DNA of 58,666 bases from assembly GCA_913777665.1 (NCBI GenBank), contig CAJYTF010000032.1, forward strand, positions 1 to 58,666, given 5' to 3'. Made by a program: the position numbers and the translations under genes. Below are positions 1 through 8,644 of this stretch, piece after piece. Position 1 is the first letter of the stretch; every line of letters begins with the position of its first letter. The notes under the pieces were generated by a model. It was not told where the DNA came from, made no database searches, and worked only from the letters and a program-made list of their open reading frames with translations. The stretch comes from an uncultured Myroides sp. GTDB taxonomy: Bacteria > Bacteroidota > Bacteroidia > Flavobacteriales > Flavobacteriaceae.

Positions 1-21
1 TATAATTGTATATCAAGTAAT

Positions 22-621
22 ATGATGAAATATTTTATTAGATTTTTTTTGTTTTTAAATGTTTGTTATTGCAATGCACAAATTGTAACTGATTCTATTG
101 TAACAGCAGGACGTGATTTTTCTATTACAAAATCAAATACTAAAGCTCTGATAAACTTTGATTCAAAAATGCCTGTTAAAGCTGATGACCAAATAATTCT
201 CTACAATAAATATCAATTTGAATTACCGTTAATTGAAATTAAATGGTGGATGCAACTTGATAAAAATCTTACAATTCTTTACGAAAATGATCAATTAATT
301 AGTATTGATGCTGGAAGAAAAAGTGATATTGAGAAAGCAAAACTTCCAAAATGGAAATTAAAAAAATATAAAAGAAACAAAAAGCATATAGTAGAAGAAG
401 ATCCTATCGATTTACTTGACGAAGGATTAGTAGGAAGTTTCAAGTCTTATGAGGAACTTTTGTTTGAGAATAATATTTATATAGAATCATTGGATAAGAA
501 AATTGAGGTAAATGAAATTTATTATTACTCCAATGGAATGGTAGATATTTTAGTTATAAATAAAGGAGAGTTAAATGATTTCATAAAGAAAAATATTGAC
601 AGTTTTAGATTTGTAAACTAA
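22..621 (+). CDS. secreted protein of unknown function
   Basis: I do not recognise this 199-residue protein. Residues 1-20 form a signal peptide (MMKYF start, hydrophobic FFLFLNV core, cut after CNAQ), so the mature protein is probably periplasmic or outer-membrane associated. After that there is no further membrane segment; there is a lysine-rich stretch around residues 110-125 and an acidic section after it. The start could equally be the second Met three bases downstream. It is convergent with the methyltransferase gene to its right and separated from it by a shared hairpin terminator. The gene is AT-rich and looks like a lineage-specific gene. Confident it is coding, no function assigned. 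Confidence 0.7.
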   Translation: MMKYFIRFFLFLNVCYCNAQIVTDSIVTAGRDFSITKSNTKALINFDSKMPVKADDQIILYNKYQFELPLIEIKWWMQLDKNLTILYENDQLISIDAGRKSDIEKAKLPKWKLKKYKRNKKHIVEEDPIDLLDEGLVGSFKSYEELLFENNIYIESLDKKIEVNEIYYYSNGMVDILVINKGELNDFIKKNIDSFRFVN

Positions 622-631
622 CAGAAAAATT

Positions 632-659
632 CCAGCCAAACGGCTGGGATCTATTTTTT
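632..659. terminator. bidirectional intrinsic terminator
   Basis: Stem CCAGCC / GGCTGG (632-637 and 642-647) with an AAAC loop. A T-run follows on the + strand and A-runs precede it, so it can end both the secreted-protein gene and the convergent methyltransferase gene, whose stop codon lies just beside it. Confidence 0.75.
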
Positions 660-1367
660 ATGAATAATAAAGATACACGGACGTTTGTGTAAATCTATTT
701 TATGTTTTTTCCAGAAACTAATAGGTTTTGTCAGCATAATTTCGGTTGGTAAAGTTAAATCGCAGGCAACGCATAATAAGGTGTTTGGATTTAAGGTTTG
801 AACCATTTCTTCCGTAAGTTGATTGTTTCTGTATGGAGTTTCGATAAAAAGTTGCGATTGATTTCTTTCAAACGACCATTTTTCAAGATTTTTCAACATC
901 GTCTTTTTGTCTGATTTATCAATAGGAAGATATCCGTTAAAAGTAAACGATTGTCCGTTCATACCAGATCCCATCAATGAAAGTAGAATAGAAGACGGAC
1001 CCGTAAGCGGAACAACTTTAATACCTTTTTCGTGCGCCATTGCAACAATTACCGCACCAGGATCGGCAACACCCGGGCAACCGGCATCGCTCATTAAGCC
1101 CATATTTTTACCTTCTAATAAAGGTTGAATAAATGCTTTTAATTCTTTAGCATCGGTGTGTTTGTTTAGCTCAAACAAATTTAAAGTAGCCTGAACTTTA
1201 GTTGGATCAATTGCTTTAATAAACTTGCGGGCAACTTTGCTGTTTTCAACCACATAAGTATCAATCAGTGAAACGGCGCGCATTACACTTGCAGGTAAGA
1301 CATCTGCAGCAGGAGTTTCGTCTCCTAACATTACGGGAATTAAATATAAGGTGCCTAATGTTGTCAT
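651..1367 (-). CDS. RsmI-like SAM-dependent tetrapyrrole-methylase-fold methyltransferase
   Basis: A 238-residue member of the tetrapyrrole (corrin/porphyrin) methylase fold, closest to the RsmI branch that 2'-O-methylates C1402 of 16S rRNA. Visible motifs are SDAGCPGVADPG at residues 93-104, corresponding to the SDAGTPxISDPG signature of RsmI, and TGPSS at 122-126. It is shorter at the start than classical RsmI (about 280 residues): the usual GTLYVVATPIGN start appears here as GTLYLIPVMLGD. Bacteroidetes carry this short form as a separate subgroup, so exact rRNA target is an inference. It is the last gene of the dnaA - phosphatase - methyltransferase string on the minus strand, with a hairpin between it and the phosphatase gene. 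Confidence 0.8.
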   Translation of the reverse strand: MTTLGTLYLIPVMLGDETPAADVLPASVMRAVSLIDTYVVENSKVARKFIKAIDPTKVQATLNLFELNKHTDAKELKAFIQPLLEGKNMGLMSDAGCPGVADPGAVIVAMAHEKGIKVVPLTGPSSILLSLMGSGMNGQSFTFNGYLPIDKSDKKTMLKNLEKWSFERNQSQLFIETPYRNNQLTEEMVQTLNPNTLLCVACDLTLPTEIMLTKPISFWKKHKIDLHKRPCIFIIHKK

Positions 1368-1377
1368 ATCTGTAAAT

Positions 1378-1403
1378 ATAAAAAAACGCCTTTAAGCGTT
1401 TTC
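1378..1403 (-). terminator. intrinsic terminator overlapping the phosphatase stop codon
   Basis: Read on the minus strand, a short AACGC / GCGTT stem is followed by a run of seven T. The hairpin includes the stop codon of the tyrosine phosphatase gene (1392-1394), so transcription from dnaA may be partly ended before the methyltransferase gene. Confidence 0.6.
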
Positions 1404-1850
1404 TAATTTAATTTTTATTTGCTCGCAAGCATCATTCAACATATTGTAAACATCGTCAAAACCATTATCGCCACCATAATATGGGTCGGGAACTTCTAGG
1501 TTTTTATCAGGATGAATTTCGTTTAAAATTAATTGTACTTTGCTAATTGCTTCGGTATTTGGTGCCAAACGGCATACATTTTTATAATTACTTTGATCCA
1601 TTACATAAATATGATCAAATTTTTCAAAATCTTCCACCAAAAATAAACGTGCACGTTGATTGGTTAAATCGATACCATATTTTTTTGCAACGGCAATAGA
1701 TCTTTTATCGGGTAATTCGCCAGAGTGCCAAGCACCGGTTCCGGCAGAATCTACAAAAAACGCATCAGATTTTAATTTAGATTTTAAAATGCCCTCAGCC
1801 AACGGCGATCGACAAATATTCCCCAAACAAACCATTAATATTTTCGCCAT
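1392..1850 (-). CDS. low-molecular-weight protein-tyrosine phosphatase
   Basis: A 152-residue cytosolic phosphatase that hydrolyses phosphotyrosine through a cysteinyl-phosphate intermediate. The active-site loop CLGNICRSP starts at C8 (CX5R, with C8 nucleophile, C13 and R14), and the general-acid loop DPYYGG sits at 122-127 with D122. Length and architecture are exactly those of the family. Its start codon overlaps the dnaA stop by one base (TAATG arrangement at 1850), so the two are translationally coupled. Bacterial members act on tyrosine kinases of capsule synthesis, but no such kinase is in this window, so its substrate here is unknown. Related arsenate reductases share this fold; the DPYYGG loop favours phosphatase. 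Confidence 0.93.
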   Translation of the reverse strand: MAKILMVCLGNICRSPLAEGILKSKLKSDAFFVDSAGTGAWHSGELPDKRSIAVAKKYGIDLTNQRARLFLVEDFEKFDHIYVMDQSNYKNVCRLAPNTEAISKVQLILNEIHPDKNLEVPDPYYGGDNGFDDVYNMLNDACEQIKIKLENA

Positions 1851-3289
1851 TACATTGATAGTTTTTTGTTGATATCTTCAAAATGCGCTTTAAACTCCTT
1901 ATCAGTTTCTAATAAATTATCAACCGTTTTGCAAGCGTGTAAAACCGTAGCATGATCGCGGTCGCCAATTTGCGAACCAATATTTGCCAACGACGATTTT
2001 GTATATTTTTTTGCAAAAAACATAGCTAATTGGCGTGCTTGAACAATGTTTCGCTTGCGCGATTTTGAACAAAGCGTTTCAATATCCAACTCAAAATAAT
2101 CGGAAACTATTTTTTGGATGTAATCTATAGAAATATCTTTACGAATATTTTTAACGAATTTTTCAATAACGTTTTTAGCCAGATCAACCGTGATTTCTTT
2201 TTTGTTGAAAGACGATTGTGCAATTAACGAAATAATCGCTCCTTCTAATTCACGAACATTTGTTTTAACGTGTTTTGCAACGTACTCAACCACATCGTTA
2301 TTCATTTCAACACCATCGCGGTATAGAATATTCTTTAAAATGTTCACTCTAGTTTCAAAATCGGGGTGCATGATTTCTGCCGAAAGTCCCCATTTAAAAC
2401 GAGATAACAAACGTTGTTCGATATCCTGCATATCAACCGGAGCTTTATCAGAAGTTAAAATAACTTGTTTTCCGTTTTGGTGCAAATAGTTGAAAATGTG
2501 GAAAAATACATCTTGCGTACCTGATTTTCCAGATAAAAACTGAATATCATCAACAATCAAAACATCGATCAATTGATAGAAATAAATAAAATCGTTACGG
2601 GTTTGTTTTCTAACAGAATCAACATATTGCTGTGTAAAAACTTCTGCCGAAATATATAATACGGTTTTTTCCGGATGTTTCTCTTTAATCTCTACACCAA
2701 TAGCGTGTGCCAAGTGCGTTTTTCCCAAACCAACACCACCGTAAATCAATAACGGATTAAAAGCGGTTCCGCCAGGTTTGTTAGCAACTGCCATACCAGC
2801 ACTACGAGCCAAACGGTTCGATTCGCCTTCCAAGAAATTATCAAAACTGTAGTTAGAATTTAACTGCGATTCTATCTTAACATTTCTAATTCCGGGAATT
2901 ACAAACGGATTTTTTAATTCGGGATTTTTTGTTTGTACAGGAACATCTAATTCCTGGGTTTTAACAGGTTCTCTCTGGGTACTAGGTAATTGCTCGGTAA
3001 ACGGTTGCTTTGTTCCCGAAGTATTCTCCATTTTAATTTTGTAAAGTAACTTTGCTTTAGAACCAAGTTCCTTTTGTAATGCAGATTTTAATACCTTTAC
3101 ATAATGTTCTTCTAGCCATTCATAGAAGAATTTACTAGGAACTTGAATATACAAAGCATTTTCAGTTAACTCAATAGCCTCAATTGGTTCAAACCAAGTT
3201 TTGAACGCCTGGTCGCCAATGTTGTCTTTTATGAATTGCAGACAACGATTCCAAACAGATATTGCGGTTTCTTGTGTATAATCAAGCAT
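1850..3289 (-). CDS. dnaA: chromosomal replication initiator DnaA
   Basis: The 479-residue AAA+ initiator that binds DnaA boxes at oriC and opens the duplex. Domain I occupies about residues 1-85, followed by a variable proline/glutamine-rich linker (about 90-140). The AAA+ core carries Walker A GGVGLGKT at 184-191 and Walker B LIVDDIQ at 244-250. The C-terminal DNA-binding domain has the signature GDRDHATVLHA at 442-452. Full length and intact. It heads the operon with the tyrosine phosphatase (one-base overlap) and the methyltransferase. The 5' end contains two DnaA boxes and a direct repeat (listed separately), suggesting autoregulation. A near-consensus -7 box (CATATTTG, minus strand, 3364 to 3357) may be its promoter. 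Confidence 0.98.
   Translation of the reverse strand: MLDYTQETAISVWNRCLQFIKDNIGDQAFKTWFEPIEAIELTENALYIQVPSKFFYEWLEEHYVKVLKSALQKELGSKAKLLYKIKMENTSGTKQPFTEQLPSTQREPVKTQELDVPVQTKNPELKNPFVIPGIRNVKIESQLNSNYSFDNFLEGESNRLARSAGMAVANKPGGTAFNPLLIYGGVGLGKTHLAHAIGVEIKEKHPEKTVLYISAEVFTQQYVDSVRKQTRNDFIYFYQLIDVLIVDDIQFLSGKSGTQDVFFHIFNYLHQNGKQVILTSDKAPVDMQDIEQRLLSRFKWGLSAEIMHPDFETRVNILKNILYRDGVEMNNDVVEYVAKHVKTNVRELEGAIISLIAQSSFNKKEITVDLAKNVIEKFVKNIRKDISIDYIQKIVSDYFELDIETLCSKSRKRNIVQARQLAMFFAKKYTKSSLANIGSQIGDRDHATVLHACKTVDNLLETDKEFKAHFEDINKKLSM
3273..3281 (-). promoter_or_regulatory. DnaA box inside the dnaA 5' coding end
   Basis: On the minus strand the sequence is TTATACACA, a perfect match to the TTATNCACA consensus. 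It lies within codons 3-6 of dnaA. A single nonamer can arise by chance, but a second box lies about 90 bp upstream. Confidence 0.5.
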
Positions 3290-3301
3290 TTTTTAATGAG
3301 A

Positions 3302-3325
3302 TAATAGTGTTTACTAATAGTGTTT
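3302..3325 (-). repeat. 13-bp-period direct repeat upstream of dnaA
   Basis: Two copies of an 11-mer (AAACACTATTA on the minus strand; 3302-3312 and 3315-3325) separated by two bases, giving a 13-bp period, immediately 5' of the dnaA start codon. Could be an operator or an AT-rich unwinding repeat; which is unknown. Confidence 0.6.
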
Positions 3326-3362
3326 TAGAGAGTTACATAAAACACATTTACATTTACAAATA

Positions 3363-3371
3363 TGTGAATAA
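3363..3371 (-). promoter_or_regulatory. DnaA box in the dnaA upstream region
   Basis: Minus-strand TTATTCACA, matching TTATNCACA, in the 179-bp gap between dnaA and the divergent thioesterase gene. It overlaps the candidate -7 promoter element of dnaA, which is the expected position for autorepression. Confidence 0.5.
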
Positions 3372-3468
3372 AAATCATCAAAAAAAATGATTTTACTATT
3401 TGATTTTTAGAAATAATATTGTAAGTAATTTTTTATTCGAATTATAAAATTTTTGAAACTATTTTTTT

Positions 3469-3867
3469 ATGCAAGAACACAAAATTAGCATACGTGTGCG
3501 ATACGCAGAGACCGACCAAATGGGGGTGGTTTATCATGGAAATTATGCCCAATATTTTGAGATGGGACGTGTGGAATGGCTTAGAAATAAAGGGGTTTCG
3601 TACAAAGAGCTTGAAGATGGCGGAGTAATGCTTCCGGTGGTTTCTTTAAACATGAATTACAAGAAACCTGCGTACTACGACGATGAACTAACTGTAATAA
3701 CCAAACTGGCTTTTTTAGGTGGCGTAAAGATTGAATTTACCTATGAAATTATCAACCAAAAGGGCGAGTTATTAACAACTGCGCAAACAGTTTTGGTATT
3801 TGTTGATGTGAAAACAAAACGACCAATTTCGGTACCCGATTACCTTGAAAAATTAATAAACGGGTAA
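3469..3867 (+). CDS. YbgC/FadM-type acyl-CoA thioesterase (hotdog fold)
   Basis: A 132-residue hotdog-fold thioesterase hydrolysing acyl-CoA thioesters in the cytosol. The N-terminal motif YAETDQMGVVYHGNY (12-26) is the 4HBT signature, with D16 as the catalytic aspartate and H23 conserved. Length is typical for the YbgC group. It is transcribed divergently from dnaA and is followed after three bases by a secreted-protein ORF region on the same strand. The physiological acyl chain cannot be read from sequence; family members range from short-chain to phospholipid-related acyl-CoAs or acyl-ACPs. Confident on family, not on substrate. Confidence 0.9.
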   Translation: MQEHKISIRVRYAETDQMGVVYHGNYAQYFEMGRVEWLRNKGVSYKELEDGGVMLPVVSLNMNYKKPAYYDDELTVITKLAFLGGVKIEFTYEIINQKGELLTTAQTVLVFVDVKTKRPISVPDYLEKLING

Positions 3868-3939
3868 ATATTGTTAAAAGCAAAAAATCTTTTTTACGAA
3901 CAAACAAAAAATCGTAAATTCTACAAAAAAATTACAACT

Positions 3940-4644
3940 ATGAAAAAGTATATTTTACTGCTATTTTTGTTTTGTTCGGGATTTTTAATGGCACAAACAC
4001 CTGTTGTTTTAAAAGCACGAGTTTACAACCCAACTCAAGAAGTGCAAATTGCAATTAAGCATAATAACGATCCGATTATGGAACTGGGACAAAATGTTTA
4101 TAAAACCATTCCTTTAAATGTAAACGATAAATTAACGTTTTATGTAAACGGAACAATTGTAGAAACGATTGATGTTTCGCAAAAGGTAATTGATAGAAAA
4201 AGTTTAAACGTGCTTTTGACCGATTCTACTGTTTTAGATGAAGTAGAAATTGAATATACCAACATGAACAGCAAATTAGGTTTAGGAACTTCGCCCAATT
4301 TAACCAAAACAGAGCGTGCCGTTAAAAAAGACAATCAGATTACCTACAAGGATAATTATTCTGCAACAGGAAATATTAAACTTGATGGTTTTGTAAATAA
4401 ACTTACTGGTAGGGCAAAAACAAATAAAAAAGCATTGTCGGTAGAACGTGAAATACAAGTTATGGAACGATTTTTAAAGGTTTATTCTGCCGATTTTCTG
4501 TATGAAAATTATAAGTTACCTAAAGCAAAAGCGCCTTATTTTGCTTTACACATGATGGATTTTATTAACGATGGAACTAAAATAGATTCAGATGGATTTA
4601 GAATGCTGGTTGAAGAACAACTTTTGAATTTTAAGTACGATTAA
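3940..4644 (+). CDS. secreted carboxypeptidase-regulatory-like protein
   Basis: A 234-residue exported protein. I placed the start at 3940, where an ATG opens a classic signal peptide (lysines, then a Leu/Phe-rich core, cleavage after FLMAQ); an open frame extends upstream to a TTG at 3871 but adds an unlikely charged leader. The section with LTDSTVLDEVEI resembles the carboxypeptidase D regulatory-like proteins common in Bacteroidetes, where a short beta-sandwich precedes a helical part; no catalytic motif is seen. It ends convergently with and overlaps by four bases the YigZ gene. Function unknown; a cell-envelope role is inferred from export. Confidence 0.7.
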   Translation: MKKYILLLFLFCSGFLMAQTPVVLKARVYNPTQEVQIAIKHNNDPIMELGQNVYKTIPLNVNDKLTFYVNGTIVETIDVSQKVIDRKSLNVLLTDSTVLDEVEIEYTNMNSKLGLGTSPNLTKTERAVKKDNQITYKDNYSATGNIKLDGFVNKLTGRAKTNKKALSVEREIQVMERFLKVYSADFLYENYKLPKAKAPYFALHMMDFINDGTKIDSDGFRMLVEEQLLNFKYD

Positions 4645-5249
4645 TCCTCTTTTTCTGTAATGGAAACTTCAAAAATATGATTGAACGCATTAAAGATTTC
4701 CTCTTTTTGAGTCAATCTGCAGGATATTTCAATTAAACAATCTAATTCTAAAACCTGATTTATAACATTCAGGTTTTTTTCTTTAATAACGCGCATTACT
4801 TTATTCATGTTTTTATAATCAAACCGAATAAGATAATGCGTATTTATTGTTTTTTCTACAATTTCAACCGTTTCTAAAGCCATTTGTGCAGCCGTTTTAT
4901 AAGCTGTAACCAAACCGCCAACGCCTAACTTTACACCACCAAAATATCGAACTACAACTACCAGAACATTTGTAACATCGAACGATTGTATTTGTCCGTA
5001 AATAGGCATTCCTGCACTGTTGTTGGGTTCGCCGTCGTCATTAGCGCGATAAATTTTTGTTTTTGTACCAATCTGGTACGCGTAACACCAATGCCTTGCT
5101 GTGTAATGTTGCTTTTTTAGTTGATCTAAAATTTCTTTCACCTCATTTTCTGACTGAATAGGAAAAGCGTAACCGAAAAACTTGCTGTTTTTTTCTTTAA
5201 ACAACACTTCATCGCTTGGTTTTTCTATTGTTTTGTAAGTATCAGTCAT
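4641..5249 (-). CDS. YigZ/IMPACT family protein
   Basis: A 202-residue member of UPF0029 (YigZ in bacteria, IMPACT in eukaryotes). The family signature is seen as YRANDDGEPNNSAGMPI around residues 67-83 and RYFGGVKLGVGGL at about 101-113. The C-terminal half is the DUF1949-type ferredoxin-like domain. The biochemical role is unsettled; IMPACT proteins bind the GCN1/ribosome system in eukaryotes and bacterial members are thought to bind nucleic acid. The start overlaps the end of ribD by eight bases (5242-5249), so it is translationally coupled to riboflavin synthesis. Family call is firm, function open. Confidence 0.88.
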   Translation of the reverse strand: MTDTYKTIEKPSDEVLFKEKNSKFFGYAFPIQSENEVKEILDQLKKQHYTARHWCYAYQIGTKTKIYRANDDGEPNNSAGMPIYGQIQSFDVTNVLVVVVRYFGGVKLGVGGLVTAYKTAAQMALETVEIVEKTINTHYLIRFDYKNMNKVMRVIKEKNLNVINQVLELDCLIEISCRLTQKEEIFNAFNHIFEVSITEKED

Positions 5250-6291
5250 TATTTGGGTTTTTGTAGTAGGTTAAAATGTTGTTCTGAATTTTTTGTGTAG
5301 AAATCTGCACAGCATTTTTTAATTCAACAGATTTTATGCCTTCTTTCAAAATTACATCGCTTTTAAAAACTCTGGCTTCGTTCCAAAAATTAGCATCAAT
5401 GAACTGCTGTAAGGTTTGCGATCCACCTTCAATAATTATCGATTGAATATTTTCTTCCACACAAATTCTATTCACTTCGGCAGGTAAATTATCAAAATCA
5501 ATCTTTTTATAAATGATTTGATCGATCGGATTTAAAGGAAATTCCACACACAAACAAATTGTTTTACTTTCTGAATTCGCAATTGCAAACGATGCATCAA
5601 TTTTATGATTTCGATCTAAATAAATTCTAACCGGATTCTTTCCAACAAAATCTCGAGTTGTAAGGGAAGGATTATCATCAAAAATTGTTTTTGTTCCAAC
5701 CAAAATGCTCATTTCTTCACTGCGCCATTTGTGCGTCAGTTGTCGGGAATAATTGTTCGAAATCCAAACAGGTTTTTGTTCGTTCTTTTCTGTCGGAGCA
5801 ATAAATCCATCTGCCGATTCTGCCCATTTTAAAATAATATAAGGTCTTTTTTTCTGAATAAATGTAAAAAAACGGATGTTACTGTCGATACATTCCTTCT
5901 CTAAAATTCCAACAATCACATTTACACCGGCATTTTTCAGTTTTTCGATGCCTTTTCCAGCAACTTCCGCATAAGGATCCACACAACCAATCACCACATT
6001 TGGAATCTGCATTTTTACGATTAAATCTGCACAAGGCGGTGTTTTTCCAAAATGACTACAAGGTTCCAGCGTAACATAAAGGGTGCTTTCCTTTAACAGC
6101 TCTTTATTTTTAACCGAATTTATTGCGTTTACTTCGGCATGCGATCCGCCAAAAGCACTCGTTGAACCTTCGCCAATAATTGTATCTTTGTGAACAATTA
6201 CCGCACCAACCGACGGATTTGGCATGGCAGCGGGCAAACCTTTCTGTGCAATAAACAAAGCGCGGTACATAAATTGTTCGTGTGTGTGCAT
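5242..6291 (-). CDS. ribD: bifunctional riboflavin biosynthesis deaminase/reductase RibD
   Basis: A 349-residue bifunctional enzyme of riboflavin synthesis: deaminates diaminohydroxyphosphoribosylaminopyrimidine, then reduces the ribosyl side chain with NADPH. The N-terminal cytidine-deaminase-like domain carries zinc ligands HAE (51-53) and PCSHFGKTPPC (77-87, C78 and C87). The C-terminal reductase domain (about 147-345) includes the GTKTIFDDNPSLTTR region and IEGGSQTL. Both halves are intact. The gene is divergent from prmC with only 28 bp between starts and is followed by yigZ in overlap. No FMN riboswitch is recognisable in the short upstream gap. Confidence 0.95.
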   Translation of the reverse strand: MHTHEQFMYRALFIAQKGLPAAMPNPSVGAVIVHKDTIIGEGSTSAFGGSHAEVNAINSVKNKELLKESTLYVTLEPCSHFGKTPPCADLIVKMQIPNVVIGCVDPYAEVAGKGIEKLKNAGVNVIVGILEKECIDSNIRFFTFIQKKRPYIILKWAESADGFIAPTEKNEQKPVWISNNYSRQLTHKWRSEEMSILVGTKTIFDDNPSLTTRDFVGKNPVRIYLDRNHKIDASFAIANSESKTICLCVEFPLNPIDQIIYKKIDFDNLPAEVNRICVEENIQSIIIEGGSQTLQQFIDANFWNEARVFKSDVILKEGIKSVELKNAVQISTQKIQNNILTYYKNPNND

Positions 6292-6319
6292 GGCGAATTT
6301 TTTACAAAATTAAAAAAAG

Positions 6320-7162
6320 ATGACGGTAAACGATTATAAAAAACGATTTCTAAACCAACTTCCTGCTTTTTATGATGAAACAGAGCGATTGAATTTGTTC
6401 TACATGGCAATGGAATTTGCATTGAAATACAGTAAAGCCGACCTTGTTTTGAATGGAAATGAATCGATTTTGATTGAAAATCAGCAAAAAATAGACGAAG
6501 TTTTCAATCGTTTACAAGATAATGAACCCATACAATATATTACGCAACAAGCGAATTTTTTTGGATACGATTTTAAGGTTTCGCCTGCAACATTAATTCC
6601 ACGACCAGAAACTGAAGAATTGGTAGATTGGATTTTAACCGAAATGAAAAAGCAGCCGGAAAAAAACTGGCACGTTTTGGATATTGGAACCGGAACGGGC
6701 TGTATTCCAATAACCATTAAAAAAGAATTTCCGCTGGCAATTGTTTCTGCGATTGATGTTTCGGTTGAAGCTTTAAAAATTGCAAAAGAAAATGCAGTGA
6801 ATTTGCAGACAGACGTTACTTTTATTCAGCAGGATATTTTACAAACAGAAGGTTTAGATGCTTATGATATCATTATATCCAATCCGCCATACGTTCGCAA
6901 TTTAGAAAAAGCAGAAATAAACGAAAATGTATTGCAGCACGAACCACATTTGGCATTGTTTGTTGATGATAACGATCCGTTGATTTTTTACCGAAAAATT
7001 ACGCAATTAGCACATAAAAGTTTGAATGAAAAAGGCATGTTGTTTTTTGAAATCAATCAATATTTAGGGAATGAAATGCAAGAAATGGTTTCGGAATATT
7101 TCAAAAAAATCGAACTAAAAAAAGATTTTATACAGAACGACCGAATGATGAAAGCTTATTAG
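6320..7162 (+). CDS. prmC: release factor glutamine methyltransferase PrmC
   Basis: A 280-residue SAM-dependent methyltransferase that N5-methylates the glutamine of the GGQ motif in peptide release factors, improving translation termination. It has a helical N-terminal domain (1-85), the family motif IPRPETEELV at 93-102, the SAM-binding DIGTGTGCI at 121-129 and the catalytic NPPY at 188-191. Length is normal. Divergent from ribD; hisS follows on the same strand after 77 bp that contain a likely promoter element, so hisS is probably transcribed separately. Confidence 0.95.
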   Translation: MTVNDYKKRFLNQLPAFYDETERLNLFYMAMEFALKYSKADLVLNGNESILIENQQKIDEVFNRLQDNEPIQYITQQANFFGYDFKVSPATLIPRPETEELVDWILTEMKKQPEKNWHVLDIGTGTGCIPITIKKEFPLAIVSAIDVSVEALKIAKENAVNLQTDVTFIQQDILQTEGLDAYDIIISNPPYVRNLEKAEINENVLQHEPHLALFVDDNDPLIFYRKITQLAHKSLNEKGMLFFEINQYLGNEMQEMVSEYFKKIELKKDFIQNDRMMKAY

Positions 7163-7214
7163 TTTATATTCAGACTTTACGACTTTAGTCTTTTAAACTT
7201 TAGACTTTTCAGTT

Positions 7215-7222
7215 TATATTTG
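7215..7222 (+). promoter_or_regulatory. Bacteroidetes -7 promoter box for hisS
   Basis: TATATTTG fits the TAnnTTTG -7 consensus of the Bacteroidetes housekeeping sigma factor, 18 bp before the hisS start. I do not see a convincing -33 TTTG at the usual spacing. Confidence 0.45.
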
Positions 7223-7239
7223 CATAAATAAAAATTAAA

Positions 7240-8613
7240 ATGGCACAAAAACCAAGTATTCCAAAAGGAACAAGAGATTTTTCTCCGATCGAAGTAGCAA
7301 AGCGTCAATACATCATGTCCGTTATAAAAAAGCATTTTGAACGCAGCGGTTTTCAACCAATTGAAACGCCTTCATTTGAAAATTCTGAAACCTTAATGGG
7401 AAAATACGGGGAAGAAGGCGACCGTTTAATTTTTAAGATTTTAAATTCGGGCGATTTTTTAGCGAAGACGAACGAAGAATTTCTGCAAACTAAAAATAGT
7501 TTAAAAATCACTTCACAAATATCCGAAAAAGCATTGCGTTACGATTTAACCGTTCCGTTTGCTCGTTTTGTGGTTCAGCACCAAAATGAATTGGAGTTTC
7601 CTTTTAAACGATACCAGATTCAACCGGTTTGGCGTGCCGATCGTCCGCAAAAAGGTCGTTTTCGCGAGTTTTACCAATGCGATGCAGATGTAGTTGGATC
7701 AACATCTTTATGGCAGGAAATAGAATTGGTGCAGTTGTATGATGCTGTATTCAGCGATTTAAAGATAGAAGGAGTTACCATTAAAATCAACAATCGAAAA
7801 ATATTGTCGGGAATTGCCGAAGTTATTGGTGCAAGTGATAAACTAATTGATTTTACTGTTGCTTTAGATAAGTTAGATAAAATTGGCGAAGATGGTGTTA
7901 AAACCGAAATGTTGGCTAAAGGAATTTCAGAAGAAGCGTTGGTTAAAATACAACCGTTATTTAATTTTAATGGATCGTTAACCGAAAAACTGAATCAGCT
8001 ACGCGAATTATTAGCATCATCGGTTGAAGGGACTAAAGGAGTTGACGAGCTGACATTTATCTGCGAAACCGTGGAAGAATTAGGTTTGAAATCAGCAACA
8101 TTGAATTTAGATGTTACGTTAGCACGTGGTTTAAATTATTATACCGGAGCCATTTTTGAAGTTACAGCACCAGAAACCGTTAAGTTGGGATCAATCGGTG
8201 GCGGTGGTCGTTACGATGATTTAACAGGAATTTTCGGTTTGAAAAATATGAGTGGTGTTGGTATTTCGTTCGGTTTAGATAGAATTTATCTGGTTATAGA
8301 AGAATTGAATGTTTTCCCTAAAACCGTATCAAATGTTACTGATGTTTTGTTCCTGAATTTTGGCGATAACGAAGCTAAATACTGCTTAAAAGTTATTCGC
8401 GAATTGCGTGAATCCGGAGTGAATGCTGAATTGTATCCTGATAAAGCGAAAATGGCAAAACAATTTCAGTTTGCTGAGAAAAAAGGAATCAACTACGCTG
8501 TTATAGTTGGTGAAACTGAAATGCAGCAGAATATTTTTGCTTTGAAAAACTTAAATTCAGGCGAACAACAAAACGTTACTTTACAAGAATTACAACAAAT
8601 ATTAATGAAATAA
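7240..8613 (+). CDS. hisS: histidyl-tRNA synthetase
   Basis: A 457-residue class II aminoacyl-tRNA synthetase charging tRNA-His. Class II motif 2 is seen at [17 protein letters not shown], the histidine-binding loop as ARGLNYYTG, and motif 3 around GGGRYDDL plus GISFGLDR. The last roughly 100 residues form the anticodon-binding domain. The loop reads RGLNYYTG where many HisRS have RGLDYYTG; this is common in Bacteroidetes. The gene ends with a strong hairpin terminator shared with the convergent nuclease gene. Confidence 0.97.
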   Translation: MAQKPSIPKGTRDFSPIEVAKRQYIMSVIKKHFERSGFQPIETPSFENSETLMGKYGEEGDRLIFKILNSGDFLAKTNEEFLQTKNSLKITSQISEKALRYDLTVPFARFVVQHQNELEFPFKRYQIQPVWRADRPQKGRFREFYQCDADVVGSTSLWQEIELVQLYDAVFSDLKIEGVTIKINNRKILSGIAEVIGASDKLIDFTVALDKLDKIGEDGVKTEMLAKGISEEALVKIQPLFNFNGSLTEKLNQLRELLASSVEGTKGVDELTFICETVEELGLKSATLNLDVTLARGLNYYTGAIFEVTAPETVKLGSIGGGGRYDDLTGIFGLKNMSGVGISFGLDRIYLVIEELNVFPKTVSNVTDVLFLNFGDNEAKYCLKVIRELRESGVNAELYPDKAKMAKQFQFAEKKGINYAVIVGETEMQQNIFALKNLNSGEQQNVTLQELQQILMK

Positions 8614-8643
8614 AAAACTCCGATCAGTCGATCGGAGTTTTTT
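8612..8643. terminator. strong bidirectional terminator between hisS and the nuclease gene
   Basis: A perfect 14-bp stem (core ACTCCGATC / GATCGGAGT, extended by A/T tails) with a four-base loop, flanked by A6 and T6. It serves hisS on + and the nuclease gene on -. Confidence 0.9.
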
Positions 8644-8644
8644 G

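Noticed and set aside
3871..3939. Extended N-terminus of the secreted protein starting at TTG 3871
   Set aside because: The ATG at 3940 starts a perfect signal peptide; the extra leader is charged and would block export.
6198..6422. Open frame across the ribD-prmC divergent start region
   Set aside because: Overlaps both real gene starts and has no recognisable sequence.
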